In this document: piece after piece, positions 1 through 5,952 of the stretch
How positions within the stretch are numbered: position 1 is the first letter of the stretch
Layout: each line of letters begins with the position of its first letter
Origin: DATDVT01 sp035289905
GTDB lineage: Archaea; Nanobdellota; Nanobdellia; SCGC-AAA011-G17; GW2011-AR18
Length of the DNA stretch: 19,821 nucleotides
NCBI GenBank assembly: GCA_035289905.1
Contig: DATDVT010000022.1
Coordinates: 1-19,821, forward strand
Reading direction: 5' to 3'
Made by a program: the position numbers and the translations under genes
Notes under the pieces: generated by a model
Told to the model about the DNA's origin: nothing
The model's input: only the letters and a program-made list of their open reading frames with translations
Databases searched by the model: none

Positions 1-271
1 TCCAGTTGCTAATAAATATCTTCCAGTTTGTTTTATTGAATTATATATTGTCATTACTAACCAGTAAGATATTTAGTATTTAAGAGTTTTGGTATGTATT
101 TTGTGCTACTAAAAGTGCACAACTCTTCCGAGGTTATCTGGTTATAAAAAAATTTTAGAGATGTTGAACGAAGTGAATGCATCTCAGCTCTCCAGAGGGT
201 ATCTGGGTTTAAAGGTTTTGGCTTATTAAATACTGTTGTAGAATCCACAATTTTTAAAAGTTGTAGAAAGA
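1..271. other. Left-edge stretch without a supported gene
   Basis: No convincing gene is seen here. A short open frame running in from the left edge (2-67, plus strand) could be the tail of an upstream gene but is too short to identify. A 63-codon minus-strand frame (57-248) has no recognisable family, no clear promoter and overlaps the repeat at 124-213, so it is not called. The part from about 120 to 225 looks richer in G and C than the sequence around it and contains a 6-bp inverted repeat (158-163 with 180-185). In an AT-rich genome that can mark a structured RNA or the remains of an older element. Confidence 0.4.
124..213. repeat. Degenerate 24-nt direct repeat pair
   Basis: Positions 124-147 and 190-213 align without gaps at 19 of 24 bases and share the core TATCTGG followed by a TnTAAA-like end. 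The spacing is 66 nt. On the minus strand each copy holds a tiny CTC-4nt-GAG hairpin. Between the copies lies the inverted repeat GAGATG/CATCTC (158-163 and 180-185). The origin is unknown. Confidence 0.35.
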
Positions 272-279
272 TTTATATA
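272..279 (+). promoter_or_regulatory. TATA box of the coiled-coil gene
   Basis: TTTATATA, with purine-rich AGAAAGA just upstream as a BRE-like element. The expected transcription start is near 302, which leaves a leader of about 36 nt before the ATG at 338. The TATA box lies between TTGTAG (261-266) and CTACAA (310-315), an inverted repeat that could be an operator. Confidence 0.55.
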
Positions 280-326
280 CTTGTAACTATGATCAAGTAA
301 TAAATAAAACTACAAAAGTTGTTTAA

Positions 327-332
327 GAGAGG
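327..332 (+). promoter_or_regulatory. Shine-Dalgarno sequence GAGAGG
   Basis: GAGAGG sits 5 nt before the ATG at 338 and fixes that start. It is one of only two clear Shine-Dalgarno sites in the window, since most other genes appear leaderless. Confidence 0.6.
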
Positions 333-337
333 ACAAC

Positions 338-706
338 ATGAGAGCTATTATGATAGATCCTAAAACTTATATTGATGCAAAGGTAGATGATTTAGAAGAA
401 GGAATGAATATACAGTTTGAGGCAGTTAAATCTGAAATACATAGTTTAGAAGGTCAGATACAGGGTTTAAAGACGGGTTTAGAAGGTCAGATACATGGTT
501 TAAAGACGGGTTTAGAAGGTCAGATACAGGGTTTAAGAGATCAATATCATGGTTTAGAAGGTCAGATACAGGGTTTAAGAGATCAGATAGGTGTAGTTTT
601 ATTGAGAACAGGAAGAATTGAAGAACAATATACAGAAATTATTGATTATTTACGAACGATTACAGAAAGAACAGTCGATAAAAAAATAGGATTTTTTAAA
701 GAATGA
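338..706 (+). CDS. Small coiled-coil protein with 11-residue tandem repeats
   Basis: This 122-residue hydrophilic protein has no signal peptide and no membrane segment. Residues about 15-100 look like a continuous coiled coil. At its heart are four tandem units starting LEGQI (residues 37-83), of 11, 11, 14 and 11 residues. An 11-residue period is the hendecad spacing of slightly right-handed coiled coils, with a 3-residue insertion in unit three. The tail (about 84-122) is non-repetitive and charged. The start is supported by a TATA box, a leader and GAGAGG 5 nt upstream. A T-rich stretch follows the stop. I do not recognise the family. Its role is unknown; oligomerisation or a scaffold role is only an inference from the coiled coil. 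The DNA repeats are nearly identical, so copy number may vary between strains. Confidence 0.75.
   Translation: MRAIMIDPKTYIDAKVDDLEEGMNIQFEAVKSEIHSLEGQIQGLKTGLEGQIHGLKTGLEGQIQGLRDQYHGLEGQIQGLRDQIGVVLLRTGRIEEQYTEIIDYLRTITERTVDKKIGFFKE
446..586 (+). repeat. In-frame tandem repeat, 33-nt unit, four copies
   Basis: Units lie at 446-478, 479-511, 512-553 and 554-586. Units 1 and 2 differ at one base (CAG to CAT, Gln to His). Unit 3 is 42 nt long. All unit lengths are multiples of 3, so gain or loss of a unit keeps the frame. Confidence 0.85.
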
Positions 707-745
707 ATTGAATTTTTTTATTGTTTAGGCCATCATCTTCAAAAA

Positions 746-755
746 GTTTATTAAT
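746..755 (+). promoter_or_regulatory. Probable TATA element of the surface-protein gene
   Basis: GTTTATTAAT is centred about 27 nt before the ATG at 777, which fits a leaderless mRNA. It is weaker than the other TATA boxes in the window. No Shine-Dalgarno sequence is seen before this ATG. Confidence 0.35.
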
Positions 756-776
756 GTTCTTAAATTTTATATTTTA

Positions 777-3239
777 ATGAAAAGAGGGAGTTATTTGTAT
801 CTAATTATCTTTTTAGTATTTTTCTTTTTATTTATATATTTTTTTGGGTTTAATTTAACAGGCTACAGTATTCTAGAGGATAACCTTTCTTTTGAAAATC
901 AGATAATTAAAGATACTAATCAAAGTTCAAGAATTAACGATACTCAAATTGATGTTTTAGTTGAGAATCAAACATTTTTAAAAGAAGATGCTATTTTTCA
1001 ACAAGATTATTTTCAATTAATGACTGTTCCAACACATTTAACACCCTTTCTTAATTCTACTAGCTTTGGAAATAGGAGTTATGATAATTTAACTGTTTAT
1101 AATAATACTGTAGCTGATGTTGATGGTGATCCTCTCTATTTGATTTATGATTGGAGATTAAATAGTACAAGCATAGCTGTGTTAAATATACCATGTAGAA
1201 ACTCTTCTTCTAATGAATCTCATATAATTGATTACTCTACAAATAGTTTAAATGGAACGTTTATTAATTCTGAGCTTAATTTTACTACGGGCCATGACGG
1301 TTTTGGTGCCTGTGAGTTTGATGGAAGAAATGATTATATTCAATTTAATTATAGCTCTGTTTTTGATATTTTAACTGACTTTAGTGTAGAGATGTGGATT
1401 AATAAATCAGGTACAAATGAAACTCAGACAATTGCAAGAAGATGGGATGCAACAAGTAATGATCGAGTTTTTATGTTTAGATTATTCAACAATACTATAG
1501 AACTTTTGTTAAGTAAAGATGGTACAGCTAATGAAGGAAGCTATGTTAGTGCAATCGCTACTAAGAATTTAACTCAATTTAGACCGCATCATGTTGCATT
1601 TACCTATAATGGTAGTACTGTATTTTTGTATATAGATGGGATATTAAATAAAACTAATTTGTTTTCAGGTAATCTTCATTCAGCGGTTCTTCCTTTGGTA
1701 ATTGGATTAAATTCTACAGGTTTTAGATTTAATGGAAGTATTGATCATTTTAGGATATATAATAGAACCTTGACAGGAAATGAAATTTTATTGCATAATC
1801 AATCAAGGTATGATCAGATACATGCATTTGAAACATATCATTTTGATAATTGGTCCTGTGCTATAACTCCAAATGATGGAAATAGTGATGGAAATACATT
1901 GCTTAGTAATTCATTAAATATTACTAATTTAGGGAGTAGTCCATATAATTATGATATAAATCCTAAAAATAATAGTTGGTTTAGTGTATCGAACTTTACT
2001 GTAGCTGTTAGTTCAAATGTTACTTATATGCATAATATTACATTTAGATTTTGGAATTCAAGTTTTACAAATCTTACTAATTATACCTTAACAGATGGTG
2101 TAAATCAAAATTTTACTCAGGAATTTTTTATGAGTAATTTAAGTGGGGGGCAGTATTATTATAATGTTACTTTGGTTACAGCTTTTAATGAATCTACTAC
2201 AGCAGATACTTTTACAATTGGGGGGGATAATATAACTCCACTAGTTAATATCACATATCCTTGGGATTTTAAGTGGGTTGTTGGATCTATTGCTAGTGGT
2301 ACTAGCCAGATAAGAATAATTGGAAATGTTAGCGATAGTGAGAGTCTAATTGATAGTTGTTGGTATAGGTATAATAATTCTATTATTAATTATACTTTAG
2401 ATTGTAGTGGGGGTAGTTTTAATCAGACAATTGATTCTGGCGATTATGGTTGGCATAGAGTTTTTGTTTATGCAAATGATAGTGCAGGAAATATAAATAG
2501 TGATAATATTACTTATAATAGGGTTACACCTGAAGTATTAGCAGAAAAAAAAGCAGCTATACTTGGCACAAAGAAGGATACTGTAGAAGAAGATACTGAA
2601 ACTGAGGTAGTTGTTCCTCCAGAAGAGATTCTTTCAGAACAACAAGAGTTTAGTATAGATATCTTTGGAATACCTTTGCATTTAATTGAACCTATTGAAT
2701 TAGACTATGTATTGGGACAGATAACCGATAAAGGAATCTTTTTAGATTTAGGGAATAAAGCAAATTTAAATCTGTTATTTGGTGATAAGCCTTTAATTGA
2801 TATTGATTTTACTTCTGAAGAGATTAAGGGAGCCTTATATAGATTAGTTAATATTATAATGACACCTTATTTTTGGTTGAGTATTTTTATTGTTATTTTG
2901 ATTTTTTTTATAATTATTAGATATATAATTAAAGATATTTCTCTAGGTGTGGGCAGCGAGAGTTTAAATAAAGTACATTATCTTTTAGCTAATATTTTAT
3001 ATAGGATTTATAGGAGAGGATATTATAAAAATAGTCTCATTAAATATAATTATTTTATTAGAGAAATTAAAAAGTTTAATGATTATGTTGGAAAATATAG
3101 ATTAAAGAAGGAGGCTATTTTAAAATTTAATCAATTAAATAATTTATATCTAAGATATGTGTTTTACCTTGAAAATTGGAGGAGAAAAGAGGTTTATGAG
3201 TTATTGAGCTTAAGTTATGAAAGAGTAAAGCTACTATAA
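777..3239 (+). CDS. LamG-domain membrane-anchored surface protein, heavily sequon-decorated
   Basis: This 820-residue protein has an N-terminal hydrophobic segment (about 7-25: signal peptide or anchor). A concanavalin A-like/LamG domain spans about 134-345, with hallmarks FDGRNDYI, FSVEMWI, VAFTYNGSTVFLYIDG and IDHFRIYNRTL. Ig-like or beta-rich segments follow to about residue 585, then an acidic linker. A second membrane segment lies at about 697-719, followed by a basic tail of about 100 residues that is probably cytoplasmic. I count about 42 N-X-S/T sequons, all between residues about 26 and 580 and none in the tail, which fits a glycosylated outer domain. LamG domains usually bind carbohydrate or protein, so adhesion or host/cell contact is a reasonable inference. 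The ATG has a weak TATA about 27 nt upstream. The actual ligand is unknown. Confidence 0.85.
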   Translation: MKRGSYLYLIIFLVFFFLFIYFFGFNLTGYSILEDNLSFENQIIKDTNQSSRINDTQIDVLVENQTFLKEDAIFQQDYFQLMTVPTHLTPFLNSTSFGNRSYDNLTVYNNTVADVDGDPLYLIYDWRLNSTSIAVLNIPCRNSSSNESHIIDYSTNSLNGTFINSELNFTTGHDGFGACEFDGRNDYIQFNYSSVFDILTDFSVEMWINKSGTNETQTIARRWDATSNDRVFMFRLFNNTIELLLSKDGTANEGSYVSAIATKNLTQFRPHHVAFTYNGSTVFLYIDGILNKTNLFSGNLHSAVLPLVIGLNSTGFRFNGSIDHFRIYNRTLTGNEILLHNQSRYDQIHAFETYHFDNWSCAITPNDGNSDGNTLLSNSLNITNLGSSPYNYDINPKNNSWFSVSNFTVAVSSNVTYMHNITFRFWNSSFTNLTNYTLTDGVNQNFTQEFFMSNLSGGQYYYNVTLVTAFNESTTADTFTIGGDNITPLVNITYPWDFKWVVGSIASGTSQIRIIGNVSDSESLIDSCWYRYNNSIINYTLDCSGGSFNQTIDSGDYGWHRVFVYANDSAGNINSDNITYNRVTPEVLAEKKAAILGTKKDTVEEDTETEVVVPPEEILSEQQEFSIDIFGIPLHLIEPIELDYVLGQITDKGIFLDLGNKANLNLLFGDKPLIDIDFTSEEIKGALYRLVNIIMTPYFWLSIFIVILIFFIIIRYIIKDISLGVGSESLNKVHYLLANILYRIYRRGYYKNSLIKYNYFIREIKKFNDYVGKYRLKKEAILKFNQLNNLYLRYVFYLENWRRKEVYELLSLSYERVKLL

Positions 3240-3287
3240 GTAGTAAATTGTTTTTTTACTATCAAGGAGTGGACACATACCGAAAAG

Positions 3288-3295
3288 TTTAAATA
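3288..3295 (+). promoter_or_regulatory. TATA box of a candidate small RNA
   Basis: TTTAAATA is preceded by CGAAAAG, a BRE-like purine stretch. It predicts transcription starting near 3317-3320, about 95 nt before the thymidine kinase ATG. That gene has its own TATA box at 3382-3389, so this promoter appears to serve a separate short transcript. Confidence 0.55.
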
Positions 3296-3316
3296 CCTTT
3301 ATGTATCTAGAAAAGT

Positions 3317-3369
3317 ATCACCTCTTTTTCCCAGGGAGAGTTACTTCGGTAATTCTTCTTGGGTTTTTT
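3317..3369 (+). ncRNA. Candidate about 53-nt RNA: 15-bp hairpin with UUCG loop plus U6
   Basis: Positions 3330-3344 pair with 3349-3363 in 15 uninterrupted base pairs (12 Watson-Crick, 3 G-U) around TTCG closed by C-G, the very stable cUUCGg tetraloop. Six T follow at 3364-3369. The three G-U pairs become C-A mismatches on the other strand, so the plus strand is the RNA strand. A TATA box lies the right distance upstream. The predicted 5' end, AUCACCUC, matches the conserved anti-Shine-Dalgarno tail of 16S rRNA. No ORF fits. It could instead be just a strong terminator for the upstream gene, which ends at 3239, but the separate promoter argues for its own transcript. I do not recognise a known RNA family. 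Confidence 0.55.
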
Positions 3370-3381
3370 AATACAGAAGTA

Positions 3382-3389
3382 TTTATAAA
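3382..3389 (+). promoter_or_regulatory. TATA box of the thymidine kinase gene
   Basis: TTTATAAA is centred 25-26 nt before the ATG at 3411, so transcription should start at or next to the start codon (leaderless). It lies just downstream of the hairpin/U-tract at 3330-3369, which would insulate it from upstream transcription. Confidence 0.6.
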
Positions 3390-3410
3390 TTTCTTATAGT
3401 ATATTTTTTT

Positions 3411-4223
3411 ATGTTCGATTTTATATTCCCTCAACGTAGAAAAAGAAGAAGGGGAATTATTCAAGGAATATATGGACCTATGGGTGCTGGTAAGACTGAT
3501 GAACTAATACGTATAGTTTCTCGATATAAGCATGGGATTAGTGAAAAATTTATTGTTTTTACACCTAAACTTAATTACAGAGAGGCGGGTTGTATTGCAA
3601 CACATGATCGAAGAACAAGGTTAGATGCAGTAACTGTTGATAAAGTTTCTGATATTTTAAATTTAGTTGAACGAGCTAAGTATTCTTTAATTGCTATTGA
3701 TGAGATTCATTTTTTTCATGGGGAAATTATTGATTTTTTGTTAGCTTGCCCAATAGAGCATACTGATGTAATTTGGGCTGGTTTAGACAAAGATTTTAGG
3801 GGTTTGGCATTTCCACTAATCGGAAGTGATTATACAATGCGAGATCTAATTGGAATTACTGACTTTTGTATACAAAAAACAGCACTGTGTGATTATCAAA
3901 AAAATGGTACTAATTGTTTAGCACCGGCTATATATTCTGTTAGATTTATTAAAGAACAAAATAATAGATTAACTTTAGCACCTTATGATGATACGACAAT
4001 CGCTGTGGGGGGAAAGGAGGGTTATGCTTCAGATAAAGAAGAAGTTACGTATGTGTATGGTGCTCTTTGTCCAAAACATACTCCTATCTTAAAAGGAAGT
4101 CCATCTAGACTTTCATTCAGATTGTTACGTTCTAAAGAAAATTTAAATAAAAGAATTCATGATGGATTACATAGGGACGGAAAACGATTAGCAGAGATAT
4201 TAGACGAATTTCATAAAAATTAA
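3411..4223 (+). CDS. tdk: Thymidine kinase (type II, TK1-like)
   Basis: Phosphorylates thymidine to dTMP with ATP in the cytoplasm (nucleoside salvage). Family motifs are clear: P-loop GPMGAGKT (residues 22-29), DEIHFF (97-102, with E98 at the catalytic-base position of the usual DEAQFF), and WAGLDKDFRG, the lasso/substrate region. A zinc site is likely formed by two Cys eight residues apart (ALCDYQKNGTNC) and the later CPKH. VGGKEGY before CPKH is also typical. At 270 residues it is longer than the usual 190-220, with a basic N-terminal leader of about 14 residues (RRKRRR) and a C-terminal extension of about 40. It is leaderless by TATA position. Its stop overlaps the end of the convergent rps27ae gene by 4 nt. 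Salvage fits an organism that takes nucleosides from a host or from its environment (inference). Confidence 0.92.
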   Translation: MFDFIFPQRRKRRRGIIQGIYGPMGAGKTDELIRIVSRYKHGISEKFIVFTPKLNYREAGCIATHDRRTRLDAVTVDKVSDILNLVERAKYSLIAIDEIHFFHGEIIDFLLACPIEHTDVIWAGLDKDFRGLAFPLIGSDYTMRDLIGITDFCIQKTALCDYQKNGTNCLAPAIYSVRFIKEQNNRLTLAPYDDTTIAVGGKEGYASDKEEVTYVYGALCPKHTPILKGSPSRLSFRLLRSKENLNKRIHDGLHRDGKRLAEILDEFHKN

Positions 4224-4399
4224 ATTTTTTCCATATATCCACATTTACCACAATGTTTTCTATCTTTATGAATAGCTAAAAATATTCCTGACCCGCATTT
4301 AGGACACGATTGTGATTTTTTAAGAATATTATTTTCTATCTTATATTTTATCCATCTTTGGGATGGTTTCTTTTGTTTTGGGGGTTTTGGTTTTGTCAT
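4220..4399 (-). CDS. rps27ae: 30S ribosomal protein S27ae
   Basis: This 59-residue zinc-ribbon protein of the small ribosomal subunit reads MTKPKPPKQKK at the N-terminus, then KPSQRWIKYKI, then CPKCGSG and CGKCGYMEKI. The two CxxC pairs form the zinc ribbon, and the final CGKCGY is diagnostic of S27ae. Length and order match archaeal family members. Its ATG overlaps the rps24e stop in an ATGA junction (4396-4399), which suggests translational coupling. It is the last gene of the rpo7-spt4-rps24e-rps27ae cluster, an order common in archaea. Its stop (4220-4222) overlaps the convergent thymidine kinase stop. Confidence 0.93.
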   Translation of the reverse strand: MTKPKPPKQKKPSQRWIKYKIENNILKKSQSCPKCGSGIFLAIHKDRKHCGKCGYMEKI

Positions 4400-4665
4400 T
4401 GTTTTATTTCTTTTTTCTTTCTTTTTTCAAAATTTTTTAATTGGCTAATCTCGTGATAAATTTGAGCTTTGAATAGTGTTTTATTTGAACCAAATATTGT
4501 TTTAATTTTTATTAATGAAATAAGTTCTATTGGTGTTTTATTTTCTCTAGAAATTAATTCTTTTATTTCTTTTCTCGTTGGTGTTTTGGAATTTTTGTGT
4601 TCTAAAAAACCATCTATTTCTTCTCTGTTCATAAGTTTTTGTTCTTTAATATTTGTAATTTTCAT
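4396..4665 (-). CDS. rps24e: 30S ribosomal protein S24e
   Basis: Small-subunit ribosomal protein of 89 residues, slightly shorter than the usual 95-105. It shows the S24e pattern: N-terminal KITNIKEQKLMNREEIDGF strand, the conserved TPTRKEIKELI turn and helix, then IKIKTIFGSNKTLFKAQIY, matching the family's IKTxFGxxKxxGxAxIY motif. The C-terminus is lysine-rich. The start overlaps the spt4 stop by 4 nt (ATGA at 4662-4665) and the end overlaps the rps27ae start the same way, so the genes are very likely one mRNA with coupled translation. No separate promoter or Shine-Dalgarno sequence stands out. Confidence 0.93.
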   Translation of the reverse strand: MKITNIKEQKLMNREEIDGFLEHKNSKTPTRKEIKELISRENKTPIELISLIKIKTIFGSNKTLFKAQIYHEISQLKNFEKRKKKEIKQ

Positions 4666-4850
4666 CTTGTTTTAATAGCATATTCTCCTTTAACCTTGAT
4701 ATTTAATTTTTTAGCTATTTCAGATCTATTTGCATCGAATATTATTATTCTCCCTTTTACATTGCTTGATAAATCTTTTGATTTACATAATGGACATTCT
4801 ATACCTGTTACATAGATTCTACACTTTTTGCATGCTTTTCTTTTTACCAA
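4662..4850 (-). CDS. spt4: Transcription elongation factor Spt4 (RpoE'')
   Basis: This 62-residue partner of Spt5 makes the DNA-clamp and processivity complex with RNA polymerase. Zinc ligands are C7, C10, C19 and C22 (CKKC...CPLC), followed by the conserved GRIIIFDANRSEIAKKLNIKVKGEYAIK segment that contacts the Spt5 NGN domain. Length is normal for archaeal Spt4. The start chosen lies just before the zinc finger, as in relatives, and makes the gene overlap the end of rpo7 by 32 nt in another frame. That overlap is longer than the 4-nt junctions elsewhere in this cluster. No Spt5 gene is present in the window. Confidence 0.92.
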   Translation of the reverse strand: MVKRKACKKCRIYVTGIECPLCKSKDLSSNVKGRIIIFDANRSEIAKKLNIKVKGEYAIKTR

Positions 4851-5379
4851 TTTCTTCCTCCAACCACCTTATAGCTCCTAAACTCGGTTGCCTCATAGTA
4901 AGACCTATCTTTGGATTATTTAAATCTTTATAAGAAATAGCAATTATTCTTCCTAAACATATATCTCCAATTTTTAAGACTCTTTTTGATTCTTTTCCTG
5001 TTAGGGTTTTTTGTTTACCAAAAGAGATGAAATCATCCATTGTTTGAGAGATATGTATCATACCCTCAACAGGACCTATATTCAAAAATGCTCCAAAATT
5101 AGTGATATCTGTTATTTTTCCTTTTACTATTTCTTGCAATTCTGGAAGATATGTTATTATTTTAAATTCTGTTTCATAGTATCCAGCACCATCTCCATGA
5201 ATAATTTTTCCTTCCCCAACCCATAATATTTCTGTTACACAAATAACATAACCTAATTCTTTTGATATATATCCCTCATAAGACTCATTTAATTTCTCTA
5301 AAATTGATTCTTTTATCTCTCTGCCTTGGTATGTAGGTGGTACTCTCACATGACCTTTGACTTGCAATTCATAGAACAT
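4819..5379 (-). CDS. rpo7: RNA polymerase subunit Rpo7 (RpoE')
   Basis: Stalk subunit of archaeal RNA polymerase, equivalent to eukaryotic Rpb7; it pairs with Rpo4 and binds the emerging RNA. The N-terminal RNP-like domain (about 1-78) begins MFYELQVKGHVRVPP and includes GDGAGYYETEFKIITYLPELQEIVKG. The C-terminal S1/OB domain (about 82-170) contains GKITDITNFGAFLNIGPVEGMIHISQ and the late GLTMRQPSLG. At 186 residues it is the family's normal size. It is the first gene of the cluster, with a strong TATA centred about 30 nt upstream and a leader of only a few nt. The 32-nt overlap with spt4 implies co-transcription. Confidence 0.95.
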   Translation of the reverse strand: MFYELQVKGHVRVPPTYQGREIKESILEKLNESYEGYISKELGYVICVTEILWVGEGKIIHGDGAGYYETEFKIITYLPELQEIVKGKITDITNFGAFLNIGPVEGMIHISQTMDDFISFGKQKTLTGKESKRVLKIGDICLGRIIAISYKDLNNPKIGLTMRQPSLGAIRWLEEEIGKKKSMQKV

Positions 5380-5405
5380 TTTGTTATTTTTAATATAGAA
5401 TAGGA

Positions 5406-5413
5406 TTTATAAA
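5406..5413 (-). promoter_or_regulatory. TATA box of the rpo7-spt4-rps24e-rps27ae operon
   Basis: TTTATAAA (its own reverse complement) is centred about 30 nt before the rpo7 ATG. The minus-strand purine stretch AAAGA lies just upstream as a BRE-like element. The leader would be only about 4 nt. Confidence 0.55.
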
Positions 5414-5530
5414 TCTTTCTTAATATTTTGAAAGATGAAAATGTTTAAAAATAGGTTTCGTTATCTATTTTAGAGGAAGTTTATTCATTTAGATAAAATG
5501 TTGTAAATTTGTGGCAAAAAGTGTGTTAGA

Positions 5531-5914
5531 TTAATCTAGAAGTTTAAGATATTTTTTTTGTCTGATAATAATGATTGGACATTTTAGTACTTTTTTTAAT
5601 TTTTTATCTTGTGTTGCTATTATTGTATCTTTATTTATTATATCTTTTATTAAATCATCAACTTGTTTATTTTCTTTGGTTTTTATTGTTAATATTTTAT
5701 TTTCATTTATTTTTAAAAATTTTAAAGATAATTTTGTTAATAATTTATTTTGTTTTTTTCCTTTCTCTTCTAGATTTTTTAATTCTTCTAATGTTTTATC
5801 TAAAACATATATTTGATAGTTTTCATATAGAATTCTTTCTATTTCTTTAAATAATTGAATTTTGTATTTAAGTAAATATATTATAAAATTCGTATCTAAA
5901 ATAATTATTTTCAT
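5531..5914 (-). CDS. PIN-domain ribonuclease (FCF1/VapC-like)
   Basis: This 127-residue single PIN domain carries the acidic metal-binding set: D7 (IILDTNF), E43/E44 (TLEEL), D86/D87 (QVDDLI) and D103 in ATQDKKL, the archaeal FCF1-like TxD motif. PIN nucleases cut RNA with Mg2+ or Mn2+. A gene of this family is often found beside rpo7 in archaea, where a role in pre-rRNA processing has been proposed. No antitoxin-like gene lies next to it, which argues against a VapBC pair. It sits 151 nt upstream of rpo7 on the same strand but has its own TATA (5936-5943), and rpo7 has another. Very lysine- and isoleucine-rich composition reflects the AT-rich genome. Confidence 0.8.
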   Translation of the reverse strand: MKIIILDTNFIIYLLKYKIQLFKEIERILYENYQIYVLDKTLEELKNLEEKGKKQNKLLTKLSLKFLKINENKILTIKTKENKQVDDLIKDIINKDTIIATQDKKLKKVLKCPIIIIRQKKYLKLLD

Positions 5915-5935
5915 AAATATATTAATTATTTAGAT

Positions 5936-5943
5936 AATATAAA
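5936..5943 (-). promoter_or_regulatory. TATA box of the PIN-domain gene
   Basis: On the minus strand this reads TTTATATT, centred 25-26 nt before the ATG at 5914. That fits a leaderless mRNA. It lies in the 38-nt gap behind the glycosyltransferase gene. Confidence 0.5.
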
Positions 5944-5952
5944 GATTTGGAA

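Noticed and set aside
57..248. 63-codon minus-strand frame
   Set aside because: No known family, no TATA or Shine-Dalgarno site at its start, and it is made largely of the degenerate repeat pair at 124-213. It may be a relic or a chance frame.
4469..5226. Plus-strand frames over the spt4, rps24e and rpo7 genes (4469-4675, 4730-4933, 5011-5226)
   Set aside because: They lie opposite well-identified genes and translate to Phe/Leu/Ile-rich low-complexity sequence typical of antisense shadows.
5461..5496. Inverted repeat TTATCTA/TAGATAA in the gap between the PIN gene and rpo7
   Set aside because: Only 7 bp with a 22-nt loop in AT-rich DNA, with no T-run or well-placed promoter. The 116-nt gap shows nothing else that I can support.
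5571..5850. Two hydrophobic plus-strand frames over the PIN-domain gene
   Set aside because: They look like membrane proteins only because Lys/Asn/Glu codons of the real gene read as Phe/Leu/Ser on the other strand.
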